DNA of 64,000 nucleotides. Origin: Sipunculus nudus (lineage: Eukaryota; Annelida; Sipuncula; Golfingiida; Sipunculidae). Positions within the stretch are counted from its first letter, which is position 1. Each line of letters begins with the position of its first letter. The notes under the pieces were generated by a model. The model was given only the letters and a program-made list of their open reading frames with translations. It was not told the DNA's origin and ran no database searches. The translations under genes were made by a program, and so were the position numbers. The stretch is from NCBI GenBank assembly GCA_026874595.1, contig CM049306.1, forward strand, positions 72,847,642-72,911,641. Direction: 5' to 3'. Shown here one piece after another: positions 25,131-36,599 of this stretch.

Positions 25131-25218
25131 GTGATGTTTACGCTCCAATCATCTAAAAAACATGTTGTCTGTGATAAAGAAAGGAAAACAAATTCAGCCA
25201 AATGCCAATATGTTTGGT
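25131..25218 (+). repeat. Inverted repeat arm, left
   Basis: About 85 bp including AACATGTTGTCTGTGATAAA is repeated in inverted orientation at 28258-28345 with few differences. Without the hAT insertion, the two arms would enclose a loop of roughly 330 bp. Confidence 0.8.
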
Positions 25219-25369
25219 TTCCAGAAAACTGAAGTCAGAAATGACATTCATGCTAGTTGGACATAGAGACTGTGCATATACAGCACGGCCTGAATGGGGA
25301 AAACTCTATATGCTAAACCTGAAATCGACACGATGATTGGTATGCGTAGTGCGCAAAAATCGCTCCCGG

Positions 25370-25505
25370 TAGCGTGCGGATACGGACTACGCATACGTTC
25401 ATGCGGATGAATGGAAAAGGCCCAGTTAAAAAGTCTACAAAGCGATTTTTGCGGACTACGCATGCGGACTACGCATACGAACTACGGATACGGACTACGC
25501 ACTTA
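25370..25505 (+). repeat. GCGGACTACGCATACG minisatellite, left block
   Basis: Degenerate 12-14-bp units such as CGGACTACGCATACG and CGGATACGGACTACGC occur, ending in CGCACTTATAGAAAAGCACC. A similar block in the same orientation lies at 28545-28665 on the other side of the hAT element. Confidence 0.75.
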
Positions 25506-25826
25506 TAGAAAAGCACCTTTAAGGTCCATAAACCCAACATCAGGGTTGGCAAACTTCCGGGAAGAAAGGTATTTCTTCCCTTCCCAGGGAAGAAAAGGAA
25601 GTTTCTGGGAAGAAAAGGAAGTTTCTGGGAAGAAAAGGAAGTTAGGGAAGAAACTAATGACTTTTGTCCACATGTTCCCACAAACCTTTATTAATAATAT
25701 ATAACATAGCTAAACATGCAGATATAACAGAGCCACAGAATAATGTATCTGTTGTTCAATATGTACACATTGTTATTCATATATAAACACTCAATCTAGA
25801 CTAATATTTTATACAGAACACTGAAT

Positions 25827-27536
25827 TCAATAGTCCAAAACATGGCTTCCACGCAGCATCCTGTATGCAAACACAAGCTTATTTGTACGCTCCACACCAA
25901 GTCTGTTTCGAAGTTTTGACTGGACCATACCCATGGTTGAGAACACGCGTTCAATGGATGCAGAGGATGCACATGCTGTGTGGAGATTCACTGCTAACTC
26001 GGCAAATCCTGCAGGTAGAGTAGGGCTGGCTTTCTTGATTCCCCTCCACCAAGTTACGGCAGGCAGTGATGTGGCAGAGAAGTAGAATGCTGGTTATGGT
26101 GGGGACTTCGTCTGAAAGCTGATTGCAGCTGCGATGTACTCTGGGTTACGCTTTGCCAACCAGTCCATAACTTGCTGCTGCTGTCCAGTAGTGAGTCGCT
26201 GACCTTGGTATGTTGGATGTAGTAGGTGAGCTGCCAGTAGACATGGCTGGACTGCTTGGTTGAATCTCTTGGAGACAGCAGCCCTGTGGCCCTGGAGTTC
26301 TGGATGATCCAGTAGGTCCAGCCAAACCTCACACGCTTGGGCAAGACCAGTGTTGTCACGTTGGCAGATGTCAAGAGCATTAGCGATAGGCTTGAGCTGA
26401 TCTCGTAGATCCCTGGCTTGACAGAAGAGATTGCGATCATTGACCTTGGTAATAATGCTTCGATCAATGTCACATTCGTGGTCCTGGGTGATAAGTACCA
26501 TGAATGCTCGGTTGGTCAGGTAGGTGTCCACTGTGTGAAGCTGACTTTTCCAGCGGGTGTCACCAGGAAGCTGAGGTCTAACACTACCTGTGTGCTCCTT
26601 CAACCAGGCTGATGGACGATGATGATTACGGTAGTACTTGTTTATCTCTACAATGTGTTTGATGACAGCAGTAGGAGTCAAATCAGCACCAAGTAAGTTC
26701 AACCAGTGAGCTGAGCAACCGTAGACATTCAATTCTGGATCGTCTTTTTGAAGGGCATCCCTCATCCTCTCCATGTTCTTTGCGTTGTCTGTAACTATAT
26801 TTTTTACAACACAACCAAAGCGCTGTTCAGCATTCTTTATGCTCTGTTGACATAAGTTCTTACAGTTTTCAGCAGTTTTTGGAAGATCACCAGTTTCAAT
26901 ACCATCCAGAAAGTAGGTTTTAGAGTCTGTCTGTAAGCATGTTGCAACCACAGGGTCATTATGTATATTGGACCATCCATCTTCCACGAGGGTAACCACC
27001 TGGTCCTGCAGGTCCTTCTTCATTTCGTTCTCCAGTTCCGTGCAGACTTGATCCAGAAGTTTTCCTGCCAGTGTCTTCCTGGTTGGCGGTGCATACCCTG
27101 GTCGTAGAGTCTCTAACAATGCCAGGAAGGATGGATGTTCCACAACTGAGAAGGGAACATTACAGGCGAAGAAAAATCTGGCTAGGTTCTGGTCAATCTT
27201 GTTCTTTGAACTCTCTGATGTGCGCAACACATGAGCATCAAGGCCGCCTTGTGATATCTTCTTGGCAGGTGGTTGTTCGCAGACATCTTCGGAAATCAGT
27301 GGGCGCTTATTTCCCACAGGTGCTGTAACACTTGGCTTGCTGGTACACTTCTTATAGTGATTCTCCATTCTGCATGCTTTAGGCAGCTGTTTACTTTTGC
27401 AGTAGTTGCATTCAACCATCATTTTTCCATCTGTCTGGACTTCTGTGTAGTGAGCCCATACTGGCTTCCTATTCCTGCCACCCTTGTACATTATAAAATC
27501 ATCAAACTGACAAACTGAGAACAGTGACACTGACAC
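25827..27536 (-). pseudogene. hAT transposase, one in-frame stop
   Basis: The frame encodes 480 residues (27536-26097), then TAA at 26094-26096, then 88 more codons in the same frame to TGA at 25827-25829. Domains in order: a BED-type zinc finger with KPVWAHYTEV and CNYC..H..C (about residues 25-65), then a DUF659-like core with VEDGWSN (first catalytic Asp region), IVTDNAKNM (second Asp) and CSAHWLNLL. After the stop comes the hAT dimerisation motif SSASIERVFSTMGMVQSKLR. These are family landmarks for cut-and-paste hAT transposases. The single nonsense codon removes the dimerisation domain, so the copy is probably inactive unless the stop is read through or is a sequence error. No introns are needed. 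Confidence 0.92.
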
Positions 27537-27589
27537 TTTATCTCACTCATCCAGTTACTCAAAATGAACTCAGCTTGAGCTCATCTTAA

Positions 27590-27970
27590 TTACTCAGCTG
27601 GAAAACCAACCCCACAGTGCAGGCACCACTGGAGTGTGAGTTGATGTTGAGTTCATCCTAATTACTCAGCTCAACTGTCCAAGCCAAACTCCACCCCTGC
27701 AGGGTATGTACTCATGTTGAGTTCATCCTAATTATTCACCCAAACACCAGCTCAAGTCCACTGGAGTGTGAGTTGATGTTGAGTTCATCCTAATTACTCA
27801 GCTCAACTGTCCAAGCCAAACTCCACCCCTGCAGGGTATGTACTCATGTTGAGTTCATCCTAATTATTCAGCCAAACACCAGCTCAACTCTACAAGCCAA
27901 ACTCCATCCCTGCAGTGTATGTACTCATCTTAATCACTCAGCAGAAGCCAAGCCTTCAGCACCAGCAACA
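27590..27970. repeat. 132-bp tandem repeat inside the hAT element
   Basis: The segment TTGATGTTGAGTTCATCC followed by ACTCAGCTCAACTGTCC recurs at 27641 and 27773, with partial copies up to about 27970. It lies upstream of the transposase start, in the element's subterminal region. Confidence 0.85.
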
Positions 27971-28257
27971 ACAACTCGGCTAAAGACTATACCATCCAGC
28001 CCCATCACTCAATTCACATAACAATCACCTACTAAGGGTCTGTTTGCAAGCTTTTTATATAACAAAAGTTGTCTCTCTGATTTGCACAAATATGATATGC
28101 CAAAATGTCACTTGAACAACGTGAATGACAGGTATGTTGTAAATCTATTTCTTCCCTGGGAAGAAATGGTGGGAAGAAAGTATTTCTTCCCTTCCGGGAA
28201 GAAAGTATTTCTTCCCTTCCCTTCCCTTCCCTCCGGGCAGATTGTGCCAACCCTGCC

Positions 28258-28345
28258 CAACATATTGGCATATGGCTGAATTTTGTTTTCCTTTCTTTAT
28301 CACAGACAACATGTTTTTAGATGATTGAAGCGTAAACATCGCTTT
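28258..28345 (-). repeat. Inverted repeat arm, right
   Basis: This is the inverted partner of 25131-25218. It begins in the right target duplication of the hAT element, so the insertion point was at the inner edge of this arm. Confidence 0.8.
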
Positions 28346-28544
28346 CGCGTATAAAAATATTACTAATTAAGATCTTTTAAAAATTTTACTATTTTTATTT
28401 TATTGTTTAACTTTTGATGCTAATATATACAAATGTACAATAAATATATGGTAAATGGCTTGCCAAAAAAAAACTTCAGCTATCGAGCACCTATCCATAC
28501 GGAGTACAGACTACGCATATACGTACTTTTGGAAAACGAACTTT

Positions 28545-28665
28545 GCGGATACGGACTACGCATGCGGACTACGGATACGGACTACGCATGCGGACTACGG
28601 ATACGGACTACGCATGCGGACTACGGATACGGACTACGGAAACGCACTACGCACTTATGGAAAAC
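28545..28665 (+). repeat. GCGGACTACGGATACG minisatellite, right block
   Basis: About eight regular units alternate CGGACTACGCATG and CGGACTACGGATA, ending in CGCACTTATGGAAAACCACC. It is more homogeneous than the left block at 25370-25505. Open frames reading TDYGYGLRMRT-like repeats are by-products. Confidence 0.85.
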
Positions 28666-29238
28666 CACCTTTATAATGCGATCCTCAGTCGTAGATGTCA
28701 TGACGCTCTGACGCCAGTAATCTGGTCGTAATGCCAGAGGGTCAATATATATGACGCTAACGGTGAGACCACTCTTGACAATTTTAAGGGGTGCCGTATA
28801 GTTCATTGTTATGAAGTCAAAATGTGCAAATGAATAACCGACAAAATACCTTTCCAGTATGTATAACAGTTACATTATATGAAAACCCTTTTGTGTAAAA
28901 ATATATGTGATAAGAACAAAGCGAAAGTTTAATCAAAATGACTTAAATATAATACTCGCAGCGTGATTAAATTAATCAACGTATCAAACTTGGCATGAAT
29001 AATAGGAAGCAAGTTTGATCAAATATATTTCCTGTGGGTTCTAACCATGCATATATGAATGTTAATATCGGTCATGGGTCTTCATGGGTACTAACAGATA
29101 TGCTCAGAAAAGCCAGACAAAGGGATTTTTTTTAATTTTATGTACAATCTGACATACAGCAGAGGCCTGAAAATAATATAAGCATATCTGTTTTTTTTAA
29201 TTATATGCATATATTCATCAGTTACATAATAATAACGG
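28666..29238. other. AT-rich interval, no gene recognised
   Basis: Nothing recognisable was found on either strand. Confidence 0.5.
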
Positions 29239-29535
29239 CACCATCTGTCTAAGTATAAGCCCGCATATACAATAGTGAGAGACGATACATCTACAATGTT
29301 GGTGTTATTGTAATATTTGTTTGCAGGGTTAATAAATATAAATAATACTATGCCTAAAGTATAATTATAATTCAAACAAGTGAACTCAAGCGATACAGTT
29401 ATGACTTGAATAGCATCGGGCCAACTGATCTGTTGCAGAACATGGTTGATCGATATGACGGCCACGGGCGACGGATTATTTAGTTTTTCATCGTGGAACG
29501 TTAATTCAAGATAGGCTTTTAAATATATTAAACAC
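29239..29535 (-). repeat. Duplicated block, copy 1
   Basis: This copy shares scattered blocks with 29655-29808 plus 31915-32065, notably TTTCATCGTGGAACGTTAATTC, ACGGCCAC and ATCTACAAT. The copies are strongly diverged. On the minus strand both retain a short frame spelling ELTFHDE, within a 155-codon open frame in copy 1 (29091-29558). I do not recognise that peptide. Confidence 0.6.
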
Positions 29536-29808
29536 ATACCCCCGCAAAAAGTAGCCAAGTTTCTTCAATTATATGACCAAGGAGTCACGAGTTAGGGGGT
29601 TAACTATCAATCGACTTGCAAACTTAATCTTTATTCGGTCATAGAATGGCATAGTTATAAGCCCGCGCGCCGCGTGTGCAGTGTACATCTACAATCTCTG
29701 TGTTATTTTGATATTGCTTTGAATGGTTAATCGTTATATTGCTGATACTATGCTTTAAGCTATACATTGCAATTATGCATTGCCTTTTCTGTGTAAATAC
29801 AGGGAAGA

Positions 29809-29816
29809 GTTTCGCT
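29809..29816. repeat. 8-bp target duplication of hAT, left
   Basis: GTTTCGCT, repeated exactly at 31907-31914. Confidence 0.92.
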
Positions 29817-31906
29817 CAGCGGCGTACCTAGCCTCATTGCCGCCCGGGGCGGTCCTAGAAATTGCCGCCCCTCTAACGATACATTACAAAACTGGATAAC
29901 ATATTGAAACATATCGTTTCAAATGTCCATGTTACAGGTTTGTATTTGACAACAACGCAGTTAGATGGATTCACTGGCAGGGAATTTTTCCACCACATAT
30001 TAAAGAGCAGACATCTCTTTGCTAATGTAAATCAAAAGATCGCTCGAAGCTCAAACAAGTATATTTCATTATGAAGTGAACAGAAAGGAATAAAACGAAT
30101 AAATTGTAACTATTAACAGATTACACTGCAGGATACACATATAATGTGGGAAATTGATCTTTCATTATTCATGTAAACACGATTCATGATTACTTGATAC
30201 TCAACTTGGGAAAAAACTTTATTTCTCGACGCATACAAATACTTTGTCACATCTATAATTCCACCTCTTGTTATCGCATATGACAGCAGGTACACCTAAT
30301 AGAGCTATTGAGATATGCATGGTACTGCTGCATGCAAGTCATTTAGTCTTTACTAAAACAGCGTAATTCATGAGTTAAGCATATATATGTAGACAGGGCA
30401 TGTTTATTTTTTTTTCACATAAAAAAATCCAATGTTTGGATAAACTGACTTTGTTTACTTTAATTCAAGGCTACATTAAAATCATTTTAGAATTATAGTG
30501 ATTATGCACTTTGCGAGGTTTTATTTATAAACTAATGACTATTTGTTATTCAATAAAGTATTTGAATAAATTTCAAGTAAAGATATAATTTAAATATATG
30601 TTATAATTTAATTTCAAATGATTTGTCACAATATACAACAATTGTCTGTAGGTAGTGGATAATGAAACTGTTAATAACAGAATTAACAGTACAGGTAAAT
30701 ATATCTTTAATTTAAGTTTTGAACTCTAAAAGTTAAAACTGATACTTGATACGTATATTGAACATGTTGCCAAGCGGCCAGGGGGATTCATCCCGCCGGA
30801 CAGTTATGATAGAATTATATTCTAAAGTTAAAATAATTCCTATATAGGTCTGGGTGTTCATTGTGTTTATTCACGTTACATTAAAGATCATGCAGGTCAT
30901 GTTGGTTAATCAAAAGACACAGGCATTTAGGTAATACACATAATATACACGATAGTGTAAACGTTTGTATTTTAACGAGACTGATGTTAGAGTATGAAGA
31001 ATCATGGAAAAAGGGCATGTCAGGTTGTTTCAGGCTGTTTAAATATCCTGAAATTTCGGGAATTCAGGGTTCAAGAATGGAAATTCTTAATACTTTCCAA
31101 GGAAAGAGCAACACAATTCGTCAAAATATTTTTCGCACAATATGTACGACAGACACCCAACCCCCACTACCTGGTGCCATTGGTCTTCTGGAAGGGTTTT
31201 TCCCTGGTGATTATCAGATGCTGCTAGGGATTTCTGTAAAGGACGACCGCCCTGAAATGCAGGCTTTTTGCATGATTGGTCAGTTTATCGATGGCGTTCT
31301 GACATTGCAAGACCACAGATCTAACAAAGAATAACTACAGATATGTATTTCTTGCCTCTATAGAGATCGTCCGCAAATAATTTTGTTGGTTCCACCGCCA
31401 AATTTTAATCTCTGAAATTCTTGAAAAGGGACAAAAAGGCCAAATTTGAACTTTTTGAGGAATCCCTTCTGCCACTGATTATACTAAATCCCACTGATAT
31501 AACTAAATTTCAGAAATGCCGCCCCTAAAAATGTGCAAATCGTTCGCTAATCATATGGTAGGTTCAAATGTCCAGTTTATAATCCCTGGAATATTTGGAC
31601 ATTGAACAAAAAGGTCAAATTTTTACATTTTGTGGAACTCCTTATGCCACTGATTAAACTTAATCCCAGAAATGCCGCCCCCCAAAATGTGCAAATCGTT
31701 CGCTAATCATTTGGTAGGTGCCACTGTCCAGTTTATAATCCCTGGAATACTTGAACATGGGACAAAAAAATCGACTTTGTACTTTTTGTGGAACTCCTTG
31801 TGCCACTCATTATACTAATTCCCCGAAATGCCGCCCCCAAAATGTGCCGCCCGGGGCGGACCGCCCCTGCCGCCCCCCCCCCCCCCCCCCCTTAGGTACG
31901 CCACTG
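29817..31906. mobile_element. Non-autonomous hAT element
   Basis: The ends are CAGCGGCGTACCTAGCC and, inverted, CAGTGGCGTACCTAAGG. They are flanked by perfect GTTTCGCT duplications (29809-29816, 31907-31914). Subterminal CCGCCCGGGGCGG-type GC blocks occur near both ends. No transposase was recognised; open frames at 30113-30295 and 30984-31334 look like chance. The last 450 bp carry a 156-bp tandem repeat, and a C homopolymer of about 20 bp precedes the right end. Confidence 0.92.
31430..31860 (+). repeat. 156-bp tandem repeat in hAT 3' end
   Basis: Units contain GAAATGCCGCCCC, then AATGTGCAAATCGTTCGC and CCAGTTTATAATCCCTGGAA. The AATGTGC marker occurs near 31530, 31686 and 31841, 155-156 bp apart. 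Confidence 0.85.
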
Positions 31907-32218
31907 GTTTCGCTCTGTCACTGAAAGGGACATCTGTAAAACCTATTTTAATAAAAACAAGTGTCCTAATTTAGGACCTATTTATCTGTTGCAGTTACGG
32001 TTAATTAATAAGACGGCCACGCATTACCTAGTGTTTCATCGTGGAACGTTAATTCAAGATGTGCTTTTAATTAAAACAACATTGACAACAATATTGGTCG
32101 TATCTTCACAAACTCTCTCTCATTTTCTTCTTCGTCGTCTGCTTTATGATCTAGTTTTCTGTCTTCCACTCTGTTAGTTTGTTAGAATGTCTGTTCATTT
32201 GTCAGTTATTCTTAATTA

Positions 32219-32350
32219 GGGCCCCGCACGACAAGCCGTGCCCTATAGTGATCACCGTGTTAGTTTGTCCTTCCGTTCTTCTGTATTCCGTCCTTCCGTC
32301 AGTGACACTTATTTTCCCACGCGATAACTCAACAACAACATAATGCAGCT
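32219..32350 (-). repeat. Hairpin-ended repeat terminus, facing left
   Basis: Read on the minus strand it has GACGGAAGGACGGAA-like runs, then GTGATCACTATAG, then a hairpin built on GCACG..CGTGC, then GGGCCCTAA. This is the same order as the terminus at 41522-41590 on the plus strand. It resembles the 3' end of an abundant repeat family I associate with molluscs, from memory and unverified. Confidence 0.5.
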
Positions 32351-32499
32351 TTCTCAAATTCACAGGGATGATTGGTACCTATGGGGGCTCCAGACCTATC
32401 GAATTACAGACTTGTCGGAATTCAAATATGGCCGCCACAGCCCAATCGCTGATTTTCTTTTGCACACAATAACTGTTAACTATTTTGTTCGCGTGGAGT

Positions 32500-32930
32500 T
32501 CTGCTATCAAACACTACAATCGATGATGGGGTAATTAGAACTTTAAAAGACTTTACAAGCGCTACTTGCTCAAAAAGTACGTTAAGGATTTTGATTGAAG
32601 AACGGGATCGATCCTCTTTATCAGAGATGGATGGAAGGATGTGAAACAATCAACCATAGCAAACTGCTGGAAGCATACTGGGATATTACCAGACTGTGCC
32701 GATGGACTTGCTGAAACATGTCAGAAAACTTGGAGCAGGAGAACGACTGGCACTCAACAGCACTGAGCCCGTAATCCGCATGGAACAACACAGAGCCACC
32801 GGAAGTTATGCCGACCGGTGACTGTAAGGGAAGCCCTCGGGACTAGATACCAGAAAGATATGCTTGACTTCTTTAGACGTAGCCATGACAACATGACACT
32901 CAGGCCTTCGGAAATAAACTGATAGGCCCA
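32500..32930 (+). pseudogene. pogo/Tigger-like transposase remnant
   Basis: Fragments of the C-terminal DDE region of a pogo-family transposase remain in shifting frames. GVIRTLK (about 32531) follows a QSM corresponding to the usual QPMDQG. LLKKYVKDFD starts at 32566 and ends in a stop. From 32611 there is RDGWKDVKQSTIANCWKHTG, continuing to a stop at 32764. DFFRRSHDN appears near 32870. The W..V...TI.NC...G pattern is the family landmark. At least one frameshift and one stop interrupt it, so the gene is dead. No inverted ends were found. Confidence 0.7.
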
Positions 32931-35900
32931 TCTTCTTCAGTATATCTAAAATCGACGTTTGGGGTGACAAGCTGTCGCTACTTTAGCCGTACATGAACTC
33001 TGTTTATTAACCGTCGGTTGATTCATTGTCTTAATGTTTAGAAACAAAAGTGTTAAATAAGGGAACTGTCTGCATAGGTCCTCATTTGACATAAAACCAT
33101 ATTCCATGGTTTATATTTTTTTTATTTTCATATTAATAATAACAATATCATATTAGTAGGGGGGGTAGGTTTGTATTAACATCTCAGTGGTCAGGTTAGC
33201 GATCCAAAAGTATAGAGGAGACTGGCATGTTAATATTTTTTTTTACTTATATACATGGTGGATATAACTTGGTAGTTTTAAATATTAATATTGATCTAAT
33301 ACTTATAAAAGAATTCGGTCCACCTGTGTTCGCAATGTTCTCTGAAACCCCGTTGCGTATGAAACTGTGCTATACCTCATTTTAAAGGTTATTGTTCTCT
33401 TAGTGACATGGCCGATATTAGAATAAATAATTTAATGTACACATCATTTTGAGTGATTTTTGTGTGTTTTCTGATATGAGCGGAGGCTTTCACTGAAAAC
33501 AGCCGAACTGCCTACGGCAAAGACCGGATTTTCTTTGTTGTCACCTCAAGCCCAGAATTAAGCCGATTTGAGGACTTCCGTGCAAATGAATAACCTTACT
33601 TTCAGTGACGGATTTATGCATGTTTGGGCTGACATTTGACAAAGGCCCACGTGTGTGGTCAGTCAATGTGAAAAAACACACGACTCTGGCTCGCTTTACG
33701 AAAAGGAGGGGTTCAGCCCATGAGGATTTAAGACAAAACCTAATACACGGTCCCCATTTCCGGGAAAGGTTTGGGTTGGGGTAAGGGCGAACGTTCCATG
33801 CCTCGGAATTTGGTCTCTTACGATTAAAAAGGTTGCAGCTGAAAAGGGGGACCTCCTGGACTTCCCTTGGGTCCGCTTCTGCTACCAAAGAGGTATGCAT
33901 ATTTCCGTTTCTTTCTTCAGGAACAGTTTCCTTGCCTTAAAACGTACATTTAATTCATCTTTCATGTCTTCCTACTCAATCAAATTAGAGGTTAAGTTAA
34001 GCTATGTTAAATCAATGTCTTCCTCATATTAACCTGTACTTTACACGTCAAAAAATGGTAACCAGTCAAAGATCATCGAAAACCGGAGAGCCTCCGCGTT
34101 CCATTCCGGTTCGCAAAATAATGTAAACATCACCAATGACCAGGTCTTCAAGGTCAACATACCGATGGATGAATTTCTGAAGCGACTGGAAGATCACTCA
34201 CGCAGTGTCTCGACGAGGTTATAAGTGTATATGGACGGTATGTTTAGGATTCATGTAATGGAGAAGTAGAATGCAGACAAAAATAGGTGGTAAAATTAAG
34301 ATACAAGCAGCTGGACATAAAAAAGTTTGCTGTTCACAAAGTGTTGTGCCTCAGTGAGGTGCGTGTTATTCTACAGTCGAGCCAAACCACTGAAAATCTA
34401 TATTTTCTTTTAATTCTTGAATGAAAAAGGACCCAACAATTCTCTTAATTCATACATATCCCCTACCCCGATATACCGGGTTTATAAGCTAGTATAAAAT
34501 AAAGTGAGTGGTGATAAACGATAGTTTTACTTGTACGTATTTCTGGGGTTTTTTTCTGGTTTCTTGTTTCTGTCTTGTTTATATAACATGATATGGGGCT
34601 GGATGTTGCCTACGGTTTTCGTATTTTCAATATAATGCTGTCTCTGCGTTCATTTAACGATTTTATTCACATCTATACAGTTCCCTGTATTGCTAACAGT
34701 ATTCGTTCAATGTCAAAATATTACAATTTATCACACATATATATCTTATTTCAAATATATGAGGGATAAGAACCTATTTAATGGAGACTCACCTTATTCA
34801 TCGAGCTAGTTCTGTTCACACAAAGCTCCAAACCATCCTGGGCGGAAGAAGGTCTTCTCGGTCAAATAACAAACAACTGCTCATACAGAAAGCAGCGACA
34901 GCGTGAACAGCTAAGTGTTCATGTTTAAGTGATGTACCACAATATACACCTAGTTCAAGTGTTCTCAGAGTTTGCTCATTATTAGAGAAGTCGTCTGCTA
35001 TATAAGCCTTGGTCATTGTCAAGCTCAGTATCACCTGTCTCTCTTTTCTCTGGCCAACTGAATTTTTACTGGTCAAGATTTTCCTCCACAAATTTCCCAC
35101 CCAAAAACCAATATGGGCAGTTTGTGGACTATAAATATACAATTCTGTGAAGAATGTTAGCGCTTGTTCAAGCAAAGCCTTACACGTTAGCATGAGGGTT
35201 TTATAGTGGACATGATATGACACAGGAGGTAGCATATGCAGTTTTTAAAGGACTGGTGTAATATGGAAACGGCGAGGTGTTCATGTTATAACATACCGTC
35301 CTTTGGAATCTTTTAAGCGTATTTATTATCTTGTCTGGCAAACCATACATAGTAAATTACAATAATATAACCGTGGCGTGGCTTACTGCCATCCAAAACA
35401 GCAAAAGGTTTACCATTTTAGAACTGAATTAAGAGTTTTTTTGTGGTTTGAACAGAATTTATATCAAAAAGAGTGAAGGGTGAATATGGTACCACGTTCT
35501 AAAGCTGCAAAAGGCAGGCTTAAATTGGGTAAACTGTCAACTGTCAACTTGCTTTACTTAGTGGCAGGGCCTAACATTCAATTCGATTTAATCGGGCTAT
35601 AGTAAATGCAGCAGGACCACGGATTGGATGATCCAGTATATATATGTTGAGTATTGAGTAACAGCACACAAGTCTTAAGAATTTCTTCTATCCAGAATAA
35701 ATCTTTACAGGGTAAACAGAATCATGAGCAGCTACCCTAAGATCAATTCTGACGGCTCTCCGTTTATAACATCCCATAGGATTGTGACGCGTTCTTGTTC
35801 TAAAAATACGCAGATCTCTTTAGACTTCGAGTCACCAATTTCCGGAAGCTTTCTATACCAAAAAATGGACCGAATCCAGATGACGTTGGATCCGTTTACC

Positions 35901-36590
35901 AGAATTCATAATTGCTTTACAGAATTTCCTGTACTGGGAGGGCTCTGTGGGCGACATCGGGAAAAGAGGATGCTACAGCAGGGCAATGACCGAAAATGAA
36001 TGGGACAACCTGCAACAACAACCCGAAAACCGATTTCGGAAAATGATAATTTTGGTGCATGTCCAGATCTCTTTTTTAACACGTCTTATACGATGTACAT
36101 GCTGTATATGGCGTTTGCGGGCTCTCTTTCGGGGTGTCCCCGGTTGGCCTGTTTCAGTCAGGTGCGGGGGTTACGTCATCAAACTAGAAATTTGCACTAT
36201 AGGAGTGCAGACATCCGCCAAGGCAGCTCATTACCCCCATTTTGCTTTGTTACAAATGCAGCATTTTTTCCTTTTAAAAATACTGGTTCCAGATATTGAT
36301 CGAAATCACCGCCAAAATGTATTCAATTGTTCCTTCTATCAGTGCCAGCTATCTTTAAAATATCATCAAAATCCGTTCGTGTCTTTTTTAATAATGTTGC
36401 TAACAGACAAACAAAAAATCAAGAGCATAACCCCCGACGCCTGACGAAGGTAACTAATAAGAGATCGCAATAATAAATCAACAAGAGACCCAGGGGTCTA
36501 ATATTCACTCTGTGAATTACTGTGCACGATAGCAGGTGATTAAAAAAAAAGTGAATGTGAAAATACCATTCCTTTCCAAGTAAACACTGT
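32931..36590. other. 3.7-kb interval without recognisable gene
   Basis: Longer open frames are at 33541-33900 (minus, 119 codons), 34816-35235 (minus, 139) and 35947-36444 (plus, 165). None shows a known motif, signal peptide or repeated domain that I can identify, and splice partners were not found. They may be chance frames or decayed repeats. Confidence 0.45.
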
Positions 36591-36599
36591 CCTATTGCA

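Larger units (their letters stand above)
25541..28255 (-). mobile_element. hAT transposon with broken transposase
   Basis: This is a 2,715-bp element with imperfect inverted ends CAGGGTTGGCAAACTTCC and CAGGGTTGGCACAATCTG. It is flanked by perfect 8-bp duplications CCCAACAT (25533-25540 and 28256-28263). Just inside both ends are GGGAAGAAA/TTTCTTCCC runs. It carries one transposase gene on the minus strand and a 132-bp tandem repeat at the 5' side of that gene. The element landed beside the 28258 inverted-repeat arm. Confidence 0.93.
29655..32065 (-). repeat. Duplicated block, copy 2, split by a hAT
   Basis: The two halves (29655-29808 and 31915-32065) align in order with copy 1. The 2,090-bp hAT-like element separates them. 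The minus-strand frame is short and soon hits a stop. Confidence 0.6.

Noticed and set aside
26054-27518. Open frames overlapping the hAT transposase on both strands
   Set aside because: They are shadows of the conserved transposase frame and contain no motifs of their own.
30984-31334. 116-codon open frame inside the non-autonomous hAT
   Set aside because: No transposase or other domain was recognised, and an overlapping frame of 77 codons exists on the same strand.
33541-33900. 119-codon open frame on the minus strand
   Set aside because: No recognisable domain, no splice partners and no supporting context. Kept only as part of the unannotated interval.
34816-35235. 139-codon open frame on the minus strand
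   Set aside because: Composition and lack of motifs give no support for a gene. A homology search would be decisive.
35947-36444. 165-codon open frame on the plus strand
   Set aside because: Overlaps two other frames of similar length with no motif. Likely chance in a repeat-flanking region.
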